Source of the DNA: Breoghania sp037026715
Lineage (GTDB): Bacteria > Pseudomonadota > Alphaproteobacteria > Rhizobiales > Stappiaceae
Length of the DNA: 64,000 nt
NCBI RefSeq assembly: GCF_037026715.1
Contig: NZ_JBANCG010000010.1
Location: forward strand, 106,662 to 170,661
Reading direction: 5' to 3'
Under the pieces are notes generated by a model. That model was not told the origin of the DNA. It was given only the letters and a program-made list of their open reading frames with translations, and made no database searches. This document shows, piece by piece, positions 58,780-64,000 of this stretch. A program made the translations under genes and the position numbers. Positions within the stretch are counted from its first letter, which is position 1; each line of letters opens with the position of its first letter.

Positions 58780-58841
58780 GGGGCAAGCTCCGTTCGTTAT
58801 TCGTCTGGGCGATGGCGCCAGAAGGGCGCGGCGCGGTTCGT

Positions 58842-60545
58842 TCAGGTCGCGATCCATGCGGGCGGCGCGGCGGGCGCGCGGCCGCTGCGCGCCGTCTCGG
58901 CGCATTGCGCCAGAGAGCCGAAGCGGACGGCACGGTCGCTCAGGCCCGGCGCATAGTGGGCATATTTGCCGGAGTTGGTCATCAGCATCCGGGCCTGCGG
59001 CGGAAAGACGGGTTCGGAGATCGAGCACCAGCACAGGTCGGGTATGATCCGCACACCTGCAGCCTCAAGCCGGGCCTTGACCCCGTTTTCGGCGATCTGC
59101 GCGAGCGTGCTGCGACCGAGGGTGACGATGGCGGTGATGTTCGGGCCGACATGCGTGCCCTCCATCAGCTTCGCGAAGGCGGCGCATTCGGCGGCCGAGA
59201 AATGCGGGCTGCCGAGTGCGACGAGATCCACCTCGGCCCCGCCCCGGTTGAACTCCGCCCAAAGCCGGGCGAACTCCCGTCCGCCGATCGCGACGCGATC
59301 GACATCCGGCGCCGGCGCGAGATCCGCCTCCGGCGTGAGGCCGGCGATATGGAACATCGGCGCCGCCGAGGTGGTTCCGAAGGCGGCGCACAGCGCCTTG
59401 AGATCGTCTTCGGACGGGCAGGCGGCTTCCAGCCCCCGGATGAGCGGAATGCGGTCGGGCGCCGCCTGACCGGCGAGCCAGCCGAGCATCGGCCAGAAAG
59501 CGTCGTCGGCGCCTGCGGGCATCGTGACGTCGAGGATGCGGCGCGGCGCGCGGTTCTTGTCGAGATAGACGCCGGCCTGGGCTGCCCGGCCGGTCAGCGC
59601 GATGCACAGGTCCATGAAATCGGCATGCTTTTCGGTGCGCGCGCCCAGCACGCTGTTGGCATAGACCACCGCGTTGCTTTCCGCCCAGGCGATGTCCTCG
59701 CCCGCCTTTGGTCTGTCGGCCAGCAGGTAGGGCGCGCAGGTGAAGCTCGGTTTCGCGCCCATCTCCACATAGGCATCGGCCAGCCGGGCGGCGGGCGCGC
59801 CGAAAGCCTCGTCCACGCCCTGGGCGCGCCAGTTGGCATGGTCGACCGAAATCGCGTTCATCGTCGTCGGCACCCGCACCCGCCCGCCCTTGTCCGCCAT
59901 GGCGCGGGCAAAGGTCAGGAAGGCGGGGCTTGCGTAGATGCATCCGTCGATGTGGACGCGACTGACGTCGGTCAGCCGGAGCGCGCCTTGCGCCCTCGCC
60001 ATGGTGACGATAACCTCCATCGCAAGTTGTGCCGCCGCGCCATATTCGCCGGCCAGAAAGGCGCGGTCGGTGTCGCTGAGTTCGAGTGCCCCGGTTTCGG
60101 GCGTGTCGGGCTTTGGTGCATTGGGGGGCACGAGCGGCCATGCGTGCGCGCCGGCCTTCAGATGCGTGGCGTTTATTTCGGCCGTCTTCTCGCGGGCGAG
60201 CGCATCGTATTCGGCGGGAGAGAGGCGCAGGACCGCGATCTCGCGGCCGAACAGCCGCCCGGCGACCAGCGCGCCGAGGGTCAGGATATCCTCGGCCTCG
60301 CGGAAAACCAGCGCACGCGGTGCGGTTCCGGCGAAGGCAAGGCCCAGCAGGACACCGCTCCCGGTGCAGGAACCGCGGCTCGTCGGCATCATGACGATGT
60401 GCCCGGCGAGCGAACGCCCGCGCTGAGGGTGATGCGCGTCGATGATCTCGCCGGTTGCGGGATTCACGCCGCCCCAGACACTGAGCCCTTCCTCGCACAC
60501 AAGAAGCGGCCCCTGAACGGATGCGGACACGATCGATGTCGCCAT
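58842..60545 (-). CDS. Aconitase X, probable cis-3-hydroxy-L-proline dehydratase
   Basis: 567 aa, fused small and large domains of DUF126/DUF521 (AcnX). The N-terminal ~130 residues form the small domain (GRSLAGHIVMMPTSRGSCTGSG), and the large domain begins near 160 (LSDTDRAFLAGEYGAAAQLAMEVI) with HIDGCIYAS. Bacterial AcnX dehydrates cis-3-hydroxy-L-proline with an iron-sulphur cluster to pyrroline-2-carboxylate. The reductase at 61527 could then make proline. It is divergent from the XRE-cupin gene. Confidence 0.85.
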   Translation of the reverse strand: MATSIVSASVQGPLLVCEEGLSVWGGVNPATGEIIDAHHPQRGRSLAGHIVMMPTSRGSCTGSGVLLGLAFAGTAPRALVFREAEDILTLGALVAGRLFGREIAVLRLSPAEYDALAREKTAEINATHLKAGAHAWPLVPPNAPKPDTPETGALELSDTDRAFLAGEYGAAAQLAMEVIVTMARAQGALRLTDVSRVHIDGCIYASPAFLTFARAMADKGGRVRVPTTMNAISVDHANWRAQGVDEAFGAPAARLADAYVEMGAKPSFTCAPYLLADRPKAGEDIAWAESNAVVYANSVLGARTEKHADFMDLCIALTGRAAQAGVYLDKNRAPRRILDVTMPAGADDAFWPMLGWLAGQAAPDRIPLIRGLEAACPSEDDLKALCAAFGTTSAAPMFHIAGLTPEADLAPAPDVDRVAIGGREFARLWAEFNRGGAEVDLVALGSPHFSAAECAAFAKLMEGTHVGPNITAIVTLGRSTLAQIAENGVKARLEAAGVRIIPDLCWCSISEPVFPPQARMLMTNSGKYAHYAPGLSDRAVRFGSLAQCAETARSGRAPAAPPAWIAT

Positions 60546-60659
60546 GATTCTTCCCGTCGCCTCCGCCGGCCCCTCGCCGGCTTATCAACTTCGGCGTGTT
60601 GTGCGACCCGTCAACACCCGAAATGATGCCGGAAGGCGCAAGTTTCGGGGATTGCCCGC

Positions 60660-60734
60660 CTCCGGCCGGTTGCAAATATTGCGCATGTCGCGAAAATATG
60701 CTTAAACGATCACAACTGGTAAGAAAAGAAAAAT
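60660..60734. promoter_or_regulatory. Divergent control region, acnX and XRE-cupin gene
   Basis: TTGCAAATATTGCGCA (60670-60685) is a partial dyad, with GCGCAT...ATGC around 60681-60710. It lies where an autoregulating XRE protein would act on both genes. The plus-strand leader (AAGAAAAGAAAAAT) is AT-rich with a weak ribosome site. Confidence 0.4.
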
Positions 60735-61403
60735 ATGGCACAAATGGAAAAATCCTCCGCCGATGACGCCGGCACCGAGACCGATGCCGCCACCGGGGCC
60801 ACGGGCGACGACTGGGAAGCCGAGCGCATGCAACTGCGCTCCGACCTCGGCAGCCGGATGAAGGCGATGCGCCAGGCCTGCGGCTTCACGCTCGAGGTCG
60901 CGGCCCAGCGCACGGGGCTTGCGCTGTCGACGATCCACAAGATCGAGAACGGACGCGTCTCGCCGAGCTACGAGAACCTGGTGCGGATCGCGCGCGCCTA
61001 CGACATCGGCATGGAGCGGCTGTTCTCCTCCGACCATGACGCGCAGCAGACGACCCGGATGACCGTGACCAAGGCGGGCGAGGGCCGCAAGGTGCGCTCC
61101 AAGAACTTCGAATACGAGGTGCTTTGCAACGCGCTTGCGGAAAAGAAGATCATCCCGCTTGTCACCCGCGTGGAAAAGCGCCCGCCGCTGAAGCCGGACG
61201 AGCTTGAGTCCCACGACGGCGAGGAAACCCTCTACGTGCTGTCCGGGCGGATCGAGCTGGTCGTCGAGCATTACCAGCCCGTCACGCTGGGCCCCGGCGA
61301 CTGCGCCTATTTCGACAGCACGCTCAAGCACGGCCTGCGCGCGCTGGACGACGAAGAGGCCCGGATCTTCTGGGCCTGCACCTATATCGACGTGGACAAG
61401 TAG
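60735..61403 (+). CDS. XRE-cupin transcriptional regulator
   Basis: 222 aa. HTH at about 35-90 (LGSRMKAMRQACGFTLEVAAQRTGLALSTIHKIENGR), then a cupin at about 145-220 (ETLYVLSGRIELVVEHYQPVTLGPGDCAYFD). Such regulators sense a small ligand in the cupin. Between acnX and the reductase, it probably controls hydroxyproline or related catabolism. Confidence 0.9.
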   Translation: MAQMEKSSADDAGTETDAATGATGDDWEAERMQLRSDLGSRMKAMRQACGFTLEVAAQRTGLALSTIHKIENGRVSPSYENLVRIARAYDIGMERLFSSDHDAQQTTRMTVTKAGEGRKVRSKNFEYEVLCNALAEKKIIPLVTRVEKRPPLKPDELESHDGEETLYVLSGRIELVVEHYQPVTLGPGDCAYFDSTLKHGLRALDDEEARIFWACTYIDVDK

Positions 61404-61526
61404 GCCCGGAAGGCCCCCGGGCAGCGCAGGGTAGGGCAGGGCGCGCCGACGATTGCCGGCCCTCCGTTCGACCGCTTCCGACCACTTTCGACCACCACCC
61501 GCACGGCACAAGGAACCTGACCAAGC

Positions 61527-62564
61527 ATGGCCGAACCTCATGTCCTCTCCGTCGACGCGTTGCTGCAGCGTGTCGAGACGATCTTCGAGCGCGCCGGCGT
61601 TCGCCGCGAAAGCGCCAAGGCCGTTGCCGGCGTCATCGTCGCGGGCGAGCGCGACAACTGCAAGTCGCACGGGATCTATCGCATCGAGGGCTGTCTCAAG
61701 GTGCTTGCCGAGGGCAAGGTGGAGCCGGATGCGGTGCCGCAGGTTCATGACGCCGGCACGTCGGTGATCGAGGTCGATGCGGGCGGCGGGTTCTCCAACC
61801 CGGCCTTCCATGCCGCCAGGGGTCTCCTTGCCGAGCGCACGCGAACAAACGGCATCGCGGCGCTGGTGATCCGCGATTGCCTGCATTTCTCCGCGCTCTG
61901 GCACGATGTGGAGGCGCTGGCCGAAGAGGGGCTGGCATCGCTTTCGATGTGCCCGAGCTATTCCTTCGTCGCGCCGGCGGGCGGCACGGAGCCGCTTTTG
62001 GGAACGAACCCCTTCGCCTTCGGCTGGCCGCGTCCGGGCGAGGACCCTTACGTGTTCGACTTCGCGACAAGCGTCGCGGCACGCGGCGAGATCGAGCTGC
62101 ACCGGCGCGCCGGCACGCCGATCCCGGAGGGCTGGGCCATCGACCGTCACGGCAATCCCACGACGGACCCCGACGCCGCGCTCGACGGCGCGATGCTGAC
62201 CTTCGGCGGGCACAAGGGATCGGCGATCTCCACCATGATCGAGCTCATGGCCGGTGCGATGCTGGGCGAATTCATGAGCAAGGAAGCGCTCGACTTCATG
62301 GGCGGCAAGGCTTTGCTGCCGCGCCACGGCGCGCTGGTGATCGCGCTCGATCCGCGTGTGTTTGCGGCCAGAAGCGGCCGCGATCCGCTGGCCGAGGGCG
62401 AGAAGCTCCTGACCGCGATCGGCGCCCAGGGCGCACGGCTTCCCTCCGAGCGCCGCTTCGCCGCGCGCCGCAAGGCGATGCGCGACGGGATCGCCCTGAG
62501 CGAGGCCGAACTGGCGCAGCTCGACCGCTTCGAGAAAGACGGCCTCGCCGCCCTCGATGCCTGA
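61527..62564 (+). CDS. Pyrroline/piperideine-2-carboxylate reductase (Ldh2/MDG family)
   Basis: 345 aa, malate/L-lactate dehydrogenase type II family (NAD(P)H-dependent): KSHGIYRIEGCL with catalytic His (about 52), RDCLHFSALWHDVEALA, GTNPFAFGWPR. Members next to AcnX reduce pyrroline-2-carboxylate to L-proline. Context fits that activity (LhpD/DpkA). Malate or lactate activity is possible from sequence alone. Confidence 0.82.
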   Translation: MAEPHVLSVDALLQRVETIFERAGVRRESAKAVAGVIVAGERDNCKSHGIYRIEGCLKVLAEGKVEPDAVPQVHDAGTSVIEVDAGGGFSNPAFHAARGLLAERTRTNGIAALVIRDCLHFSALWHDVEALAEEGLASLSMCPSYSFVAPAGGTEPLLGTNPFAFGWPRPGEDPYVFDFATSVAARGEIELHRRAGTPIPEGWAIDRHGNPTTDPDAALDGAMLTFGGHKGSAISTMIELMAGAMLGEFMSKEALDFMGGKALLPRHGALVIALDPRVFAARSGRDPLAEGEKLLTAIGAQGARLPSERRFAARRKAMRDGIALSEAELAQLDRFEKDGLAALDA

Positions 62565-62577
62565 GCCGTGAAACGCC

Positions 62578-63084
62578 CTAGCCGGCACCGCCTTCATGAT
62601 CCCGGGCAAGTCGGGCGGCCTGGCGGGCGACGTCGGCCACGTCGAGGCTGAGCGCCAGGCTCGCATCCTCCAGTTCCTCAAGGTCGAACCAGCGCGCTTC
62701 CAGCGCATCGTCGCCGGCGACCGGCGTTCCCGAAATCCGGCGGCACAAGACCGCCACCAGCACATAGTGCTGGCGCAGGCTGCCGTCCTCGGCATGGTCG
62801 AAGACATCGACCGCGGTGAAGACCTGAAGGGCCTCGCCCTCAAGCCCCGTCTCCTCCATCAGTTCGCGCACCGCCGCCGCCTCGATCCGCTCGCCGCGAT
62901 CGACCTTGCCGCCGGGAAAGCCCCAGTGCCCGACATCGGGCGGATTGGCGCGCCGCACCAGCAGCACCTTTCCATCCTGAAAAACCGCCGCGATCGTCGC
63001 CACGATGGGGCGCGGCGCATTGGTGAAATCGGACGGCGGGGAAGACGTGGTCAAGAGAACGGCCCATCCTTGGAGACGGCCCAT
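62578..63084 (-). CDS. Nudix hydrolase
   Basis: 168 aa with the Nudix box GKVDRGERIEAAAVRELMEETG (split, about 56-77), matching GX5EX7REUXEEXGU. MutT-like fold; it would hydrolyse a nucleoside diphosphate-linked compound. The first 12 residues are encoded by the neighbouring repeat, so the real start may be later, at a non-ATG codon. Confidence 0.85.
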   Translation of the reverse strand: MGRLQGWAVLLTTSSPPSDFTNAPRPIVATIAAVFQDGKVLLVRRANPPDVGHWGFPGGKVDRGERIEAAAVRELMEETGLEGEALQVFTAVDVFDHAEDGSLRQHYVLVAVLCRRISGTPVAGDDALEARWFDLEELEDASLALSLDVADVARQAARLARDHEGGAG

Positions 63085-63212
63085 CCTTCGAGACGGCCTT
63101 GTCAGGCCTCCTCAGGATGAGGTTGCGTTTGTGGTGGGTTCACCGAAACAACACCACGAAAACGTCATCCTGAGGAGCCCGCACAAGCGGGCGTCTCGAA
63201 GGATGGGCGGCT
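63060..63212. repeat. Palindromic intergenic repeat
   Basis: CCATCCTTCGAGACGG...CCTCCTCAGGATGAGG and, inverted, CGTCATCCTGAGGAG...CGTCTCGAAGGATGGG (about 63080-63120 and 63163-63208). This kind of repeat is widespread in Hyphomicrobiales. It lies between the Nudix and amidohydrolase genes. Confidence 0.8.
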
Positions 63213-63269
63213 TGCTTGTACCAAACCATGATAGCTCCAGAGCGCTATCCGTCCAAACCTCATCGCCCG

Positions 63270-64000
63270 TCAGGCCGCGATCGCGACCTTGTCCTTGATG
63301 CGGCGGAAGGCGTCGTTCGCCTCGCGGAAGACCCGGTCCTGATCGACCCGCGTCAGCCGGCGCCCCTGCATCACGATCTCGCCGTCGATGATCGTCGTGT
63401 CGACGACGCTGCCGTTGGAAGCGAAAACCAGATGGCTCATCAGATGGGCGGGATCGTCGTGAAGCAGCGGCGTGAAATGGGCGTTCAGCGTATCGACGAG
63501 GATGACGTCGGCCTTGGCGCCCGGCACCAGATGGCCGACGTCGAAGCCGAGCGCCCGGCCGCCGTTGCGCGTCGCCATGCCCAGAACCGTTGAAGCCGGC
63601 ATCAGCCCGGCATCGCAATGGCGCGCCCGCTGCATCAGCGAGGCGTATTTCATCACCTCGAACATGTCGGCGCTGTTGTTGCACTCAACCGCGTCATGTC
63701 CGAGACCCACGTTGATGCCCTTTGCCATGTATTCGGGAACCCGGGCGATGCCGTTGCCGAGCTTTGCGTTGGAACTCGGATTGTAGGCGATGTGCGTCCC
63801 CGTCTCCGCCATCATCGAGATCTCGCGATCGGACAGCCAGACGCAGTGCGCGGCGACCGTGTCGGGTCCCAGAAGCCCGGTTTCGTAGGCAAGCTCCGTC
63901 GGGCGCCGGTCGAACTTCTCGACGCAATAGTCGACCTCGGTCTGGGATTCGTTCAGATGGACATGGATCCCGGCGCCCAGTTCATCGGCGGTGCGGCGCG
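63270..64000 (-). CDS. Amidohydrolase/deaminase, TrzA/AtzA family (5' end outside the window)
   Basis: The open frame runs to the window edge, so about 243 C-terminal residues are seen. Metal-ligand segments are GIHVHLNESQTEV, VAAHCVWL and the HDA of GLGHDAVECNN, followed by a C-terminal beta sandwich (GAKADVILVD). This is the family of S-adenosylhomocysteine, guanine and chlorotriazine deaminases. Substrate not clear. Confidence 0.85.
   Translation of the reverse strand, partial: RRTADELGAGIHVHLNESQTEVDYCVEKFDRRPTELAYETGLLGPDTVAAHCVWLSDREISMMAETGTHIAYNPSSNAKLGNGIARVPEYMAKGINVGLGHDAVECNNSADMFEVMKYASLMQRARHCDAGLMPASTVLGMATRNGGRALGFDVGHLVPGAKADVILVDTLNAHFTPLLHDDPAHLMSHLVFASNGSVVDTTIIDGEIVMQGRRLTRVDQDRVFREANDAFRRIKDKVAIAA

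Noticed and set aside
1..64000. tRNA, rRNA or CRISPR arrays
   Set aside because: I saw no cloverleaf-like sequence with a CCA-proximal pattern, no rRNA motif and no regularly spaced repeats. A short tRNA could be missed by eye.

Overview
The window is high-GC DNA with dense, mostly minus-strand genes of alphaproteobacterial type. The replicon is a repABC plasmid or chromid: repA, repB and repC lie at 44.2-48.7 kb, and two 16-bp parS palindromes of the RepB type (GTTnnnnGCnnnnAAC) are present. The hydroxyproline catabolic genes, the AtzE-type amidase and the intergenic repeats suggest a Hyphomicrobiales/Stappiaceae-like host, but the genus cannot be read from the sequence.

Layout. 0-6.5 kb: a minus-strand operon for amide/urea-type uptake (substrate-binding protein, LivH permease, a LivM-LivG fusion, LivF ATPase) ending in a small AtzG-like protein and an amidase. 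6.6-16.4 kb: an accessory region, and the most unusual part of the window (below). 16.6-17.9 kb: a secreted RTX-like protein. 18.0-44.2 kb: a Mu-like transposable prophage with inverted TGT ends. It has repressor, Ner, MuA, MuB, GemA, Mor, lysis and a complete P2-like contractile tail, but no terminase, portal, protease or capsid gene, so it looks like a transposable tailocin. 44.2-48.8 kb: repCBA, with the 3' end of repC completed by the phage terminus. 48.9-55.4 kb: two tandem LysR regulators, a di-haem peroxidase and a two-component system. 55.5-62.6 kb: hydroxyproline catabolism (D-hydroxyproline dehydrogenase, 4-hydroxyproline 2-epimerase, HypD-like deaminase, aconitase X, pyrroline-2-carboxylate reductase and an XRE-cupin regulator). 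62.6-64 kb: a Nudix hydrolase and a truncated amidohydrolase.

The 6.6-16.4 kb region reads like two T-DNA-like transfer segments. Each begins with a site matching the IncP-oriT/T-DNA-border nick consensus (CTATCCTG^C). The start site sits inside a 47-bp sequence shared exactly by both segments and is preceded by a CA-rich, overdrive-like tract. Each segment ends with a second nick-like site of another type (25 of 26 bases shared between segments), in the same orientation and without the CA-rich tract. Each segment carries one long gene with no Shine-Dalgarno sequence. Instead it has a leader resembling filamentous-fungal genes: bZIP/bHLH-type motifs (TGACTCA, CACGTG), a TATA-like element, a CT-rich tract and a fungal-type ATG context. 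Segment 1 encodes a 1294-aa flavin amine-oxidase-fold protein, the superfamily of the T-DNA auxin enzyme IaaM, followed by an AATAAA signal. Segment 2 encodes a 416-aa polytopic membrane protein. A MntA/HepT toxin-antitoxin pair lies between them. No relaxase, Vir or type IV secretion gene is in the window, so transfer to a eukaryote is a hypothesis from cis-elements alone.

The prophage appears to be controlled by a Mor-like activator acting on three CTGACnnnGTCAG sites, one before each late operon. It encodes its tail chaperone by a -1 frameshift at a T7 run. Its ends lack a matching target duplication, which suggests that a transposition-linked rearrangement joined repC to the accessory region.
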